Below, piece after piece: positions 1-8,281 of a DNA stretch of 38,181 bases; position 1 is the stretch's first letter; every line of letters starts with the position of its first letter. The translations under genes were made by a program, and so were the position numbers. The notes under the pieces were generated by a model. It did not search any database, was not told where the DNA came from, and was given only the letters and a program-made list of their open reading frames with translations. Origin of the DNA: CAZSLI01 sp964607705 (GTDB lineage: Bacteria; Actinomycetota; Coriobacteriia; Anaerosomatales; PHET01); the NCBI GenBank assembly GCA_964607705.1, contig CAZSLI010000023.1:1-38181 (forward strand), given 5' to 3'.

Positions 1-177
1 GACAAGGCATGGCCTCCAGGCAAGAAGTTGCCGCGTTTCGTGCGGGTCACCATGAGCTACGGTGAGCCGGTGCACCCGGACGACTTCGAGGGGGGCCGCA
101 AGGAGCGCGTGGCCGCCATGACCGCCGAGCTGATGCGGCGTATCGACCACGAGCTGCACGTCGCCAGGGAGGCGTAG
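1..177 (+). CDS. plsC: 1-acyl-sn-glycerol-3-phosphate acyltransferase, C-terminal end (partial)
   Basis: Reading frame 1 is open from the first base to a TAG at 175-177 and gives a 58-residue C-terminal fragment. It reads RVTMSYGEPV, then a basic/acidic helix ending HELHVAREA. The strand-then-GEPV pattern followed by an amphipathic helix is typical of the end of PlsC/LPLAT acyltransferases, which acylate lysophosphatidate at the membrane. The HX4D catalytic motif lies outside the window, so the family call rests on the C-terminus and on context: plsC directly upstream of ispH and the DUF512-der-plsY-gpsA block is a recurrent order in Coriobacteriia. The stop abuts the TTG start of ispH with no gap, indicating cotranscription. 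Confidence 0.7.
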   Translation, partial: DKAWPPGKKLPRFVRVTMSYGEPVHPDDFEGGRKERVAAMTAELMRRIDHELHVAREA

Positions 178-1011
178 TTGCGAGTTGAGGTCGCACGGTA
201 CGCGGGCGTCTGTTACGGCGTCGAGCGTGCCCTCAAGCTTGCCGAGGAAGCCGCGCTGCGTGGCACTGAAGTCCGCACCCTCGGTCCGCTCATCCATAAC
301 CCGCAGGCGGTCGACGCGCTTCGCGCCAAGGGCGTCGAAGTAGCCGGCTGCCTCGACGAGGTCGACTCCGGCACGCTCGTGATTCGCAGCCACGGCGTCG
401 ACCCCGCCATCATCGCCGAGGCGCACGACAAGGGGCTCGACGTGGTCGACGCCACCTGTCCGCACGTCCGCAAGGCCCACGAGGCCGCCGAGGAGCTGCG
501 CGCCTCCGGCTACACCGTCGTGATCGTCGGCGAGGCCGACCACCCCGAGGTCGAGGGCATCATGGCGCACGCCGGCGGCGAAGCGATCGTGGTCGAGAGC
601 GCGAGCGAGCTGCCCGAACGCATGCCGTCTCGCCGTATCGGCGTCGTCGTGCAGACCACCCAGTCCGCCGCCCGTCTCGCCGAGGTCGTGGACGCGCTCC
701 TGCCGTCCGTGCGCGACCTCCGTGTCGTCAACACCATCTGCTCGGCCACCGGCAAGCGCCAGCAGTCCGCCGAGGAGCTCGCCGAGAGCGTCGACGTGAT
801 GATCGTCGTCGGCGGCCGCAACTCGGGCAACACCACGAGGCTCGTGGAGATCTGCAGCTCGGTGAATCCCCATGTACACCATGTCGAGACTGCCGACGAG
901 CTCGAGCCCGCCTGGTTCGCCGGGGCGTCCGTGGTCGGCGTGACCGCCGGCGCCTCCACGCCCGACGAGCAGATCAAGGGCGTCATCGCTGCCGTCGAAG
1001 CCATGGAGTAG
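178..1011 (+). CDS. ispH: 4-hydroxy-3-methylbut-2-enyl diphosphate reductase (IspH/LytB)
   Basis: Last enzyme of the MEP isoprenoid pathway: an Fe-S reductase that turns HMBPP into IPP and DMAPP. The 277-aa product has the three cluster cysteines C12 (AGVCYGVERA), C94 (DATCPHVRKAH) and C188 (NTICSATGKRQ). It also has the diphosphate-binding histidines H40 (GPLIHNPQ), H72 (RSHGVDP) and H122, the catalytic-type Glu in HPEVEG, and the SGNTTRL loop. Length is slightly short of the usual 280-320 aa but no motif is missing. The TTG start at 178 directly follows the plsC stop and places the first Cys at the usual position. Cytosolic. It depends on Fe-S assembly, and an isc-type system lies about 10 kb downstream. 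Confidence 0.96.
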   Translation: MRVEVARYAGVCYGVERALKLAEEAALRGTEVRTLGPLIHNPQAVDALRAKGVEVAGCLDEVDSGTLVIRSHGVDPAIIAEAHDKGLDVVDATCPHVRKAHEAAEELRASGYTVVIVGEADHPEVEGIMAHAGGEAIVVESASELPERMPSRRIGVVVQTTQSAARLAEVVDALLPSVRDLRVVNTICSATGKRQQSAEELAESVDVMIVVGGRNSGNTTRLVEICSSVNPHVHHVETADELEPAWFAGASVVGVTAGASTPDEQIKGVIAAVEAME

Positions 1012-1013
1012 CC

Positions 1014-2396
1014 GTGGACCGCGCCGATTACGCACCCTCAGAACAGTCCCAGGCCAGTGGCGGTCTGATCGTCGCCGTCGAGGCGGATAGCCCCGCCGAG
1101 CGCGCCGGCCTCATCGCCGGCGAGCGGGTCGTCTCAGTAGCCGACGTGCCGGTCTCCGACATCCTCGATTGGCTATGGCTCACCGATGCGGACCGCATCG
1201 ACATCTTCGTCGCAAACGATGACGGCGAGGGGCGGACGGTCATCCTCGACCGTGATTCCGACGAGCCGTGGGGCATCGAGTTCGCCGACGCGATCTTCGA
1301 CAACATCCGGACGTGCCGCAACGCCTGCGCGTTCTGCTTCATGACGCAGTTGCCTTCAGGCATGCGCAAGGCGCTCTACCTGCGTGACGACGACTTCCGC
1401 CTGAGCTTCCTGCAGGGCAACTTCATCACCCTCACCAACCTGACGGACGCCGACGTCGAGCGCATCGCCGAGCAGCAGCTTTCGCCCCTCTATGTCTCCC
1501 TGCATGCCGTCGACCCCGACGTGCGCGCCAAGCTCGTGTGTGCCCGCGAGGATCGCGCGCTCGAGCGCGTCGACCAGCTGCTCCAGGCGGGCATCGACCT
1601 CCACATCCAGATCGTCCTCGTCCCCGGAGCAAACGATGCCGAGGAGCTCGACCGCACCCTTACGTGGCTCGCGGAGCGCGAGGGTATCGAGAGCGTGGGA
1701 GTGGTCCCGCTCGGCTACACCAAGTACCAGAGCGAGTACTCGGCTAGCTATGGGGACGAGATCGAGGCCGCGAAGGTCATCCAGCAGGTGCAGCGCTGGC
1801 AGTTCGAGTCGCGTGCCCGAGACGGCGTGACGTGGGTGCATCTGGCCGACGAGTTCTATCTCAACGCGCGAGCGCCCTTCCCGACGACCGAGTGGTACGA
1901 CGGCTTCCCGCAGTACGAGAACGGCATCGGACTCGTGCGCTCGTTCGTCGACGAGGCGCTCGGTCTGCGCGACGAGCTCACTGCCGCCGTCAAGGCCCTT
2001 CCTGCCGAGGAAGAGCAGGTCACACTCGTCACCGGCATGATGGGCGCCACGACGATGGCCGGTGCGCTCAACGCCTGCGAGGCCGCGGGTCGCGTGCGCC
2101 TGCTCGTCGTTCCGAACCGCTTCTTCGGCGGCAATGTCTCGGTCACGGGGCTCATCACCGGGCGCGACCTGATCGACGCCATCACCGCCGACCGGGCACG
2201 GGTGCCCATCGCCACCGCGTATCTCGTGCCCGACGTGATCCTCAATGCCGACGGCGTGACGCTCGACGACCTCTCTTTGGCCGACATCAGGGCCGAAAGC
2301 GGTGCCGACGTACGTCTGGTATCCTCTGACGCCGCCGGTCTGCTGGCCGGCCTTGTTGAGGCTGGGCGGACGCCGCCTGCCGAACCGAAGGAGTGA
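1014..2396 (+). CDS. DUF512 family radical-SAM-like Fe-S protein with N-terminal PDZ-like domain
   Basis: A 460-aa protein starting at GTG 1014, two bases after the ispH stop. Residues ~14-75 form a PDZ-like fold (AEDSP-type motif EADSPAERAGLIAGERVVSV). A cysteine cluster C101-x3-C105-x2-C108 (TCRNACAFCFMTQLP) resembles the radical SAM CX3CX2C signature. It is followed by the family-typical GMRKALYLRDDDFRLSFLQG and the C-terminal DUF512 region (VTGMMGA, NRFFGGNVSVTGLITG). Its reaction is unestablished as far as I know. It sits next to der in many Clostridia and Actinomycetota, as it does here. The 3' end contains the AAGGAG ribosome site for der, so the two genes are translationally adjacent. 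Family assignment is firm; function is unknown. Confidence 0.9.
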   Translation: MDRADYAPSEQSQASGGLIVAVEADSPAERAGLIAGERVVSVADVPVSDILDWLWLTDADRIDIFVANDDGEGRTVILDRDSDEPWGIEFADAIFDNIRTCRNACAFCFMTQLPSGMRKALYLRDDDFRLSFLQGNFITLTNLTDADVERIAEQQLSPLYVSLHAVDPDVRAKLVCAREDRALERVDQLLQAGIDLHIQIVLVPGANDAEELDRTLTWLAEREGIESVGVVPLGYTKYQSEYSASYGDEIEAAKVIQQVQRWQFESRARDGVTWVHLADEFYLNARAPFPTTEWYDGFPQYENGIGLVRSFVDEALGLRDELTAAVKALPAEEEQVTLVTGMMGATTMAGALNACEAAGRVRLLVVPNRFFGGNVSVTGLITGRDLIDAITADRARVPIATAYLVPDVILNADGVTLDDLSLADIRAESGADVRLVSSDAAGLLAGLVEAGRTPPAEPKE

Positions 2397-2403
2397 GGCG
2401 CCC

Positions 2404-3711
2404 ATGGCGCTCCCGATCGTAGCTGTCGTCGGCCGACCCAACGTGGGCAAGTCGACGTTCGTGAACCGCATAGCCCAAGCCTCCGACGCCATCGTCCACG
2501 AGATGCGCGGCGTCACGCGCGACCGCAGTTACCACCGCGCGGACTGGAACGGTATCGACTTCCTGCTCATCGACACCGGCGGCATCGAGGTCGCCTCGAT
2601 CGACGAGTTCCAGACCTCGATCAAGACCCAGGCGCTCTTGGCCGCCGAGGAAGCCGACGTCATCGTCTTCCTGGTCGACGGCAAGACCGGCCTGGTCGCA
2701 GAGGACGAGGCGGTCTCGCGCATCCTCAAGAAGACCAGCAAGCCGGTCTTCCTTGCAGTCAACAAGGTGGACACGCCGGGCAGCGAGACCGAGACCTACG
2801 AGTTCTGGAAGCTCGGCCTCGGCACGCCGTGGGCCGTCTCGGCCACGCACGGCAACGGCACAGGAGACCTGCTCGACGAGATCGTCGCCGCCCTGCCTGA
2901 GGTTGAGCCTGAACTGTCGCTCGACGCAATCGACGTCGCGATCATCGGCCGCCCCAACGCTGGCAAGTCGTCGCTGCTCAACAAGCTGACCGGTGTCGAG
3001 CGCTCCATCGTCTCGAACGTCGCGGGCACGACGCGCGATGCGATCGACATGGTCGTCGAGCGTGACGACGCGCGCTACCGACTCGTAGACACGGCGGGAA
3101 TTCGCCGCAAGGGACTCATCGATGAGGACGTCGAGTACTACGGCTTCGTCCGCGCGATGCGCGCGATCGACCGTGCGCACGTGGCGCTACTCGTCATAGA
3201 CTCCGAGATCGGCCTCACCGACCAGGACCAGCGCATAGCACGCTTCGCCGAAGAACGCGGCTCAGCCCTCATCGTCCTGCTCAACAAGTGGGACGTGCTC
3301 GAGACAGACGAGCAGAAGGAGGCGCTGGTCATCCACGTGGGTGAGCGTCTCGGCTTCGTCGGCTACGCGCCGGTGCTTCGTATCAGCGCCCTCACCGGGC
3401 GTGGGGTGCACCGCATCTGGGACGCGGTGGACCAGGTCTACGAGAACTACACCAAGGAGATCCCGACGAGCCAGCTCAACAAGCTGCTCACCGAGATGCG
3501 GGAGTTCGGTCACACGGTCAACAAGGCGGGCAAGACGCTGCGCGTGAACTACGTGACGCAGACCCGCACCTCGCCTCCGGGATTCACCTTCTTCGCCAAC
3601 CACCCGACGCTCGCCGACGACAACTTCAAGCGCTACGTGGAGAACCGCATGCGCGAGCGTTTTGACTTCACCGGCACGCCTCTCATCCTGAAGTTCAGGA
3701 AGAAGGACTAG
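2404..3711 (+). CDS. der: Ribosome biogenesis GTPase Der (EngA)
   Basis: Tandem-GTPase factor needed for 50S ribosomal subunit maturation. From ATG 2404 (AAGGAG about 10 nt upstream) the product has 435 aa. The first G domain has GRPNVGKST at residues 10-18, DTGG at ~57-60 and NKVD at 120-123. The second has GRPNAGKSS at 182-190, DTAG at ~229-232 and NKWD at 294-297. A C-terminal KH-like domain runs from ~350 to 435 and ends LILKFRKKD. The reading frame is open 34 codons further upstream into the DUF512 gene, but that extension lacks family similarity and a ribosome site, so the ATG is preferred. It is followed four bases later by plsY. Confidence 0.98.
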   Translation: MALPIVAVVGRPNVGKSTFVNRIAQASDAIVHEMRGVTRDRSYHRADWNGIDFLLIDTGGIEVASIDEFQTSIKTQALLAAEEADVIVFLVDGKTGLVAEDEAVSRILKKTSKPVFLAVNKVDTPGSETETYEFWKLGLGTPWAVSATHGNGTGDLLDEIVAALPEVEPELSLDAIDVAIIGRPNAGKSSLLNKLTGVERSIVSNVAGTTRDAIDMVVERDDARYRLVDTAGIRRKGLIDEDVEYYGFVRAMRAIDRAHVALLVIDSEIGLTDQDQRIARFAEERGSALIVLLNKWDVLETDEQKEALVIHVGERLGFVGYAPVLRISALTGRGVHRIWDAVDQVYENYTKEIPTSQLNKLLTEMREFGHTVNKAGKTLRVNYVTQTRTSPPGFTFFANHPTLADDNFKRYVENRMRERFDFTGTPLILKFRKKD

Positions 3712-3715
3712 CCGT

Positions 3716-4417
3716 ATGGCCGATCTGGCCCCGCGCATCATCGGTGCGTTCGTGATCGCTTATCTGGTGGGCGGCATACCGTGGTCGCTCATCATCGGGA
3801 AGCGGTTCTTCGGGATCGATCCTCGGCAGCATGGATCCGGGAACTTGGGGGCGACCAATGTCTTCAGGTTGCTGGGCGCACGGGCTGCGGCCGTGACACT
3901 GCTCCTCGACGCAGCGAAAGGCGCGGCAGCGGTGCTGGTGGCCTGGCTGCTCGTGCCCGCCGACGTCTACGGGATCACTGTTTCCGACTGGACCGCGGTG
4001 GGCGCGATGATGGCGGCGGTGCTGGGCCACGCATACTCTCCCTACATCGGCTTCAAGGGAGGGAAGGGTGTCGCGACCTCTGCCGGGGCGCTGTTCGTGC
4101 TCACGCCAGCCGCGGCGCTTTTGTGTCTCTTCGTGTTCGCCCTCGTGGTCGTTCTCAGCCGTATGGTGTCCCTTGGATCGATCGTGGTTGCGCTCATCTA
4201 TCCGCCGCTCACGATGGTGCTCTACCCCGGGCGAACGCCTCTGATCATCGTCATCTTCATACTTGCCGCGCTCGTGATCTGGCGGCATCGGTCCAACATC
4301 GTGCGTATCGCACGTGGTGAGGAAAGTAAGATATCTCTGCGCCGCCGAGGCGCGGCTGTCTCCGGCAGTCCATCGAACGCTGACGTGAACGGCAGTGGAG
4401 GGGAAGGCGACAAGTAG
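3716..4417 (+). CDS. plsY: Acyl-phosphate:glycerol-3-phosphate acyltransferase PlsY
   Basis: Integral membrane enzyme that acylates glycerol-3-phosphate from acyl-phosphate, the first step of phospholipid synthesis. The 233-aa product shows the family motifs: AYLVGGIPWSLIIGK near residue 15, the glycine-rich HGSGNLGATNVFR near 40, and GHAYSPYIGFKGGKGVAT near 105. Several hydrophobic membrane segments separate them. After the last membrane segment (ends ~197) a hydrophilic tail of about 35 residues rich in Arg, Ser and Gly extends beyond the usual ~200-aa length. Its stop TAG overlaps the GTG of gpsA by one base. PlsY therefore sits beside the enzyme that supplies its substrate, glycerol-3-phosphate. 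Confidence 0.96.
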   Translation: MADLAPRIIGAFVIAYLVGGIPWSLIIGKRFFGIDPRQHGSGNLGATNVFRLLGARAAAVTLLLDAAKGAAAVLVAWLLVPADVYGITVSDWTAVGAMMAAVLGHAYSPYIGFKGGKGVATSAGALFVLTPAAALLCLFVFALVVVLSRMVSLGSIVVALIYPPLTMVLYPGRTPLIIVIFILAALVIWRHRSNIVRIARGEESKISLRRRGAAVSGSPSNADVNGSGGEGDK

Positions 4418-5433
4418 TGCGCATCACCGTTGTAGGAGCGGGCTCGTGGGGAACCGCAGTCTGCTGGCTGCTCTCCGGCAAGGGACACGACGTTCGCCTC
4501 TGGTCGCGCGAGGTCGAGATCGCCGAGGGTGTCAACGCCGACAGGCGCAACCCGATCTACCTTCCAGAGGTGCTCTTCGAGCGTCCGGTCTTCGCGTCCC
4601 ACGACATGGAGGAGGCGCTGCAGGGCGCTGAAGCCATCGTCATGGTCACACCAAGCATCGGCGTTCGCTCGACCGCCGAGTCGATGAAGCCTTTCCTCGG
4701 CAGTGATGTGCCCATCGTCATACTGAGCAAGGGCGTCGAGCAGGACACGCTCTTCCTCATGACCGAGGTGCTCGAGGACGTCCTCGGCAACAGGGATCGC
4801 ATCGCAGGTCTCTCCGGCCCGAACCACGCCGAGGAGGTCAGCAAGGGCGTCCCCTCGGCGACGGTCATCGCTTCGTACGACTCGAAGGTGGCTGAGCTCT
4901 TCCAAGACGCGTTCATGACGAACTTCTTCCGCGTCTACACCAACACCGACGTCATCGGCGTCGAGCTCTGCGGCGCTAGCAAGAACGTCGTGGCTATCGC
5001 CGCGGGCATGAGCGACGGGCTCGGCTACGGGGACAACACCAAGGCGACGCTCATGACGCGCGGCCTGGCCGAGATGACACGCCTGGGTGTGAAGCGGGGC
5101 GCCAATCCGCTCACCTACATGGGGCTGGCCGGCATGGGCGACCTCGTGGTCACCTGCACGAGCAGGCACTCCCGCAACCGCGGGCTCGGCGAACTGATCG
5201 CCACTGGCGGAACGATGCAGGAGTTCTACGACAAGACGCACATGGTCGCCGAGGGCGCAGTCGCCTGCCTGTCGCTTGCCGAGATGGGCGAGCGCGAGGA
5301 CGTCGAGCTGCCCATCACCAACATGGTCAAGCGCGTCTTGTACGATGGGATGGATCCGCGCGTCGCCGGCGCGAGCCTGATGGGCCGGGAAGCGCGCGAC
5401 GAGCTGCACGGCATGGGCCTCATAGTCGACTGA
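4417..5433 (+). CDS. gpsA: NAD(P)-dependent glycerol-3-phosphate dehydrogenase
   Basis: Reduces dihydroxyacetone phosphate to sn-glycerol-3-phosphate, the PlsY substrate. The 338-aa product begins with a Rossmann fold (VVGAGSWGTA, residues 6-14). It has the family motifs ILSKGVEQDT, LSGPNHAEEV, the catalytic-Lys segment GASKNVVAIAAG, GLAGMGDLVVTCTS and the C-terminal domain ending VEGAVAC-like/ELPITNMV. GTG at 4417 overlaps the plsY stop (one shared base), which fixes the start and implies coupled translation. Length is normal for GpsA (330-345 aa). Cytosolic. Confidence 0.97.
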   Translation: MRITVVGAGSWGTAVCWLLSGKGHDVRLWSREVEIAEGVNADRRNPIYLPEVLFERPVFASHDMEEALQGAEAIVMVTPSIGVRSTAESMKPFLGSDVPIVILSKGVEQDTLFLMTEVLEDVLGNRDRIAGLSGPNHAEEVSKGVPSATVIASYDSKVAELFQDAFMTNFFRVYTNTDVIGVELCGASKNVVAIAAGMSDGLGYGDNTKATLMTRGLAEMTRLGVKRGANPLTYMGLAGMGDLVVTCTSRHSRNRGLGELIATGGTMQEFYDKTHMVAEGAVACLSLAEMGEREDVELPITNMVKRVLYDGMDPRVAGASLMGREARDELHGMGLIVD

Positions 5434-5462
5434 GCCACTTCACTCGAGGGGAAGCTGCACCG

Positions 5463-6152
5463 ATGAGCGAGATCAAGATCGCCCCGTCCATCCTCTCGGC
5501 AGACTTCACTCGGCTTGCCGATGCGGTCGCGCTTGTCGAATCCGGCGGCGCGGACTACATCCACGTGGACGTCATGGACGGACATTTCGTTCCCAACCTG
5601 ACCATCGGGCCGCCGGTCATCAAGGCGCTCAAGCGCGTGGCGACCAGGCCGCTCGACGTACACCTCATGATCGACAACGCCGACTCGACTATCGACTGGT
5701 ACCTGGACGCGGGCGCAGACCTGCTCTCCGTGCACGTCGAAGCGTCGCCGCACCTCCATCGCACGCTTCGCCGTATCCGCGAGTACGGCGCCATGCCCGC
5801 TGTCGCCCTCAATCCGGCCACTCCGGTTGCCGCGGTGCGCGACGTCCTCGGCGAGGTGGACATGGTGCTCGTCATGAGCGTGAACCCCGGCTTCGGTGGC
5901 CAGAGCTTCATCGAGCGCAGCATCGAGCGCATCGCCGAACTCAGCGAACTCTGCGACTCGGAAGGTGTCTCGCCGATGATCCAGGTTGACGGCGGTATCA
6001 ATCCCGCGACCGCCGCTGCTGTCGCCACGGTGGGCGCGACATGCCTCGTTGCGGGCAACGCAGTCTTCTGCCAACCGGACCCCGCCGCCGCTATCGCCGA
6101 GATACGCGATGCCGCCCTGCAGGCAAGGGGGGACGCTCGCCGTGACGGGTGA
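5463..6152 (+). CDS. rpe: Ribulose-phosphate 3-epimerase
   Basis: Interconverts ribulose-5-phosphate and xylulose-5-phosphate in the pentose phosphate pathway. The 229-aa TIM barrel carries APSILSADF at 7-15, the metal-site strand HVDVMDGHFVPN at 34-45, HLMID at ~66, MSVNPGFGGQ with its phosphate-binding glycines, QVDGGIN and the terminal VAGNAVF. ATG 5463 is preceded by a GAGGGGAAG ribosome site. Ribulose-5-phosphate is also a substrate of RibB, encoded 2 kb downstream, but rpe precedes the FMN riboswitch and is probably in the upstream transcript. Confidence 0.97.
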   Translation: MSEIKIAPSILSADFTRLADAVALVESGGADYIHVDVMDGHFVPNLTIGPPVIKALKRVATRPLDVHLMIDNADSTIDWYLDAGADLLSVHVEASPHLHRTLRRIREYGAMPAVALNPATPVAAVRDVLGEVDMVLVMSVNPGFGGQSFIERSIERIAELSELCDSEGVSPMIQVDGGINPATAAAVATVGATCLVAGNAVFCQPDPAAAIAEIRDAALQARGDARRDG

Positions 6153-6330
6153 GGGTCGCACCGGTCAAGGCGAGGACGCTCGCAGCGCTGAGACGAGTAC
6201 CGACGCACGGCGCACGCGTCTTGCGAAGATGAATGAGGAGCCTTGGGGCAAGTTCCTCATGAGGACGCTTCTCCAGTTGCTGCTCATCGTGGTCATCGGG
6301 GCGCTCGTCTTCTGGTTCCTCGGCAGGTAG
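6142..6330 (+). CDS. Small single-pass membrane protein (62 aa), unknown function
   Basis: A 62-residue frame starting at GTG 6142, overlapping the end of rpe by 11 bases, with a good ribosome site (GGGGGG/AGG-rich, 6125-6132) inside rpe. The first ~36 residues are hydrophilic, with mixed Arg, Glu and Thr. The rest is one hydrophobic span (FLMRTLLQLLLIVVIGALVFWFLGR), suggesting a C-terminally anchored protein with its N-terminus inside. I do not recognise a family. The overlap, ribosome site and clean membrane segment support a real gene. It ends 17 bases before the extended -10 of the riboflavin operon. Confidence 0.6.
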   Translation: MTGEGRTGQGEDARSAETSTDARRTRLAKMNEEPWGKFLMRTLLQLLLIVVIGALVFWFLGR

Positions 6331-6343
6331 CCCGGCGGCGATT

Positions 6344-6352
6344 TGGTACACT
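6344..6352 (+). promoter_or_regulatory. Extended -10 promoter element of the rib operon
   Basis: TGG-TACACT at 6344-6352 fits an extended -10 (TGN plus TATAAT-like hexamer). It lies 12 bases before the first riboswitch pairing element, so a start near 6359 would put the whole FMN aptamer at the 5' end of the transcript. No convincing -35 is seen, as is common for extended -10 promoters. Confidence 0.5.
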
Positions 6353-6363
6353 GAACACGCTTT

Positions 6364-6475
6364 CTTCAGGGCGGGGTGAGATTCCCCACCGGCGGTTAGA
6401 GCCCGCGAACCCCGAAAGGGGCCGATCCGGTGTGATTCCGGAGCCGACGGTATAGTCCGGACGGGAGAAGGAAGG
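6364..6475 (+). ncRNA. FMN riboswitch (RFN element)
   Basis: The conserved RFN blocks are all present in order: CTTCAGGGCGGGGTGA, ATTCCCCACCGGCGGT, GCCCGCGA, then GATCCGGTGTGATTCCGGAGC, CCGACGGTATAGTCCGGA and GGGAGAAGG. They form the P1-P6 junction that binds flavin mononucleotide. It lies immediately upstream of ribD, with the terminal AGAAGG purine-rich segment next to the ribosome site GGAAGG. FMN binding probably blocks translation initiation, because there is no room for a separate transcription terminator before the TTG at 6485. Expected effect: repression of the whole riboflavin operon when FMN is abundant. Confidence 0.96.
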
Positions 6476-6484
6476 TCGAAGGGC

Positions 6485-7594
6485 TTGCGTCTGTTCTCGG
6501 ACAGCGCTTCTCGGGTCGATGACCCGTATCTTGCGCATGCGCTCGCGCTCGCTGAGCGCGGTCGCGGCTCCACTGCGCCCAACCCGCTGGTCGGCTGCGT
6601 CGTCGTTTGCGACGGGAGCATCGTCGGCGAGGGCTTTCACCCGCGCGCCGGCGAACCGCATGCTGAGATATTCGCGCTCGGCGACGCGGGGGCCGATGCC
6701 CGTGGCGCTGACGTCTACGTGACGTTGGAGCCATGCCGCCATCACGGTCGCACGCCGCCCTGCACGGACGCTCTGATCGCTGCCGGCGTCTCCCGGGTGT
6801 TCGTCGGCATGGCGGATCCAACGGGTGAGGCCGGAGGCGGCGCGCAGGTGCTGCGTGATGCCGGGATCGAGGTCAGCTTCGCGGAGGACCCGTCGCCGTT
6901 TTCGGCGATCAACCGCGGATGGATCAAGCGGCTCGCGACCGGGATGCCGTTCGTGCGCGTCAAGGTCGGCCTGTCGATCGACGCCAGCCCGGCGTTCTCG
7001 GCAGGCGAGCGGGCATCGATGACCGGCGTGCACGGGCGCGAGGTCACGCGGAAGCTCAGAGCCGCCGCCGACGCCGTCATGGTGGGCGGCACCACGGTGC
7101 TCGCCGATGACCCGGCGCTCACGGTCCGCGACGAGCACGGAGCCCCCGCCGAGTACCAGCCGCTGCGCGTGGTGCTGCTCGGCCAGGAGACGCCCGGGAT
7201 GGACGCGCGAGTCTTCACCGACGGCGCGGCACCGACGCTGGTGCTAGGCGCGTCGGTACCGATCGACGCACTTCCCGACAACGTTTTGCAGCAGGCGGTC
7301 GAGGACCGGTGTCTGGCCACGGCTCTCCGCGCCATCGGCGACCGTGGTGTCAACGAACTCCTCGTCGAGGCGGGTCCTCGGCTGCTGACGGCGCTGTGGG
7401 CAGATGGACTCGTCGACGAGTTGGTGGTGGTCACTGCGGGCGGCATGGCGGGCGCGGACGCCCTTCGCTTGTTCCAAGGGTCCCCGGACAGGATCGATGA
7501 GGCACTGCAGCCGGCCATGCGGCCGGTCGAAACAGGTATCGTTGGTGACGTCGCAGTCACCGTGTGGCAGCCGGTGGAACCGGCAGCCGGCTAG
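6485..7594 (+). CDS. ribD: Bifunctional diaminohydroxyphosphoribosylaminopyrimidine deaminase / 5-amino-6-(5-phosphoribosylamino)uracil reductase
   Basis: Second and third steps of riboflavin synthesis from GTP. In this 369-aa product the N-terminal deaminase has the zinc site H59-A-E61, C84 and C93 (PCRHHGRTPPC). The C-terminal NADPH-dependent reductase has KVGLSIDA, VMVGGTTVLADDPALTVR and NELLVEAGPRLL. The TTG start at 6485 lies 8-14 bases after the GGAAGG that ends the riboswitch. It gives about ten extra residues before the usual DPYLAHALALA opening, and no better in-frame start is evident. First gene of a ribD-ribE-ribBA-ribH operon. Confidence 0.96.
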   Translation: MRLFSDSASRVDDPYLAHALALAERGRGSTAPNPLVGCVVVCDGSIVGEGFHPRAGEPHAEIFALGDAGADARGADVYVTLEPCRHHGRTPPCTDALIAAGVSRVFVGMADPTGEAGGGAQVLRDAGIEVSFAEDPSPFSAINRGWIKRLATGMPFVRVKVGLSIDASPAFSAGERASMTGVHGREVTRKLRAAADAVMVGGTTVLADDPALTVRDEHGAPAEYQPLRVVLLGQETPGMDARVFTDGAAPTLVLGASVPIDALPDNVLQQAVEDRCLATALRAIGDRGVNELLVEAGPRLLTALWADGLVDELVVVTAGGMAGADALRLFQGSPDRIDEALQPAMRPVETGIVGDVAVTVWQPVEPAAG

Positions 7595-7612
7595 CGTTTC
7601 GAAAGGGAGCGT

Positions 7613-8281
7613 ATGTTCACCGGATTGATCGAAACCAAAGGGCACATCACCCGCGTCGAGCGCGTGTCGGGCGGGGCGCAGGTAGAGGTGTACGCGCCCG
7701 ACTTCGGCCGTGACATGGCGATCGGCGACTCGATCGCCGTCGATGGCGTCTGCCTTACGGTGGGCCGCTTCATCCGAGGCGCGTTCGTGGCTGACGTGAG
7801 CGAGGAGACGCTGCGCAAGACCAGCCTTGGCGGACTCCAGCAGGGCTCGTCGGTGAACCTCGAACGCGCGCTGCGGCTCTCCGACCGCCTCGGAGGCCAC
7901 CTCGTCTCGGGGCACGTCGACGGGGTGGGCCGGTTGCTGCTTCGCCATCCGGCGGGCAACTCGACCGTCTACCAGTTCCAGGTCCCTGGACCGCTCATGG
8001 AGTTCATCGTGCCCAAGGGCTCCGTCGCCGTCGACGGGATCTCGCTCACGGTCGCGCAGATACGCGGGGAGAGCTTCGCTGCGGCGGTAGTGCCGCACAC
8101 AGAGGAAGTGACGACCCTGAAGGACAAGCCCATCGGCGCGCCGGTCAACGTTGAGATCGACATGATGGCCAAGTACGTGAAGCGCTTCGTCGACCTCTAC
8201 ACCGACAGCGGTGACGAGGCGGCCACGAGCAAGCGTGGACTGGGCGACATGCTCCGAGAGTTCGCCGAGGGGGGCAAGTGA
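7613..8281 (+). CDS. ribE: Riboflavin synthase, alpha subunit
   Basis: Dismutates two 6,7-dimethyl-8-ribityllumazines to riboflavin. The 222-aa product starts with the hallmark MFTGLIETKG. It carries two homologous lumazine-binding barrels, residues ~1-95 and ~96-200, the second opening with LGGHLVSGHVDGVG. A short, acidic and basic tail follows. ATG 7613 has a GAAAGGGAG ribosome site. Its TGA overlaps the GTG of ribBA by four bases (GTGA at 8278-8281). Named ribE here by the Bacillus/actinobacterial convention; it is ribC in E. coli. Confidence 0.97.
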   Translation: MFTGLIETKGHITRVERVSGGAQVEVYAPDFGRDMAIGDSIAVDGVCLTVGRFIRGAFVADVSEETLRKTSLGGLQQGSSVNLERALRLSDRLGGHLVSGHVDGVGRLLLRHPAGNSTVYQFQVPGPLMEFIVPKGSVAVDGISLTVAQIRGESFAAAVVPHTEEVTTLKDKPIGAPVNVEIDMMAKYVKRFVDLYTDSGDEAATSKRGLGDMLREFAEGGK

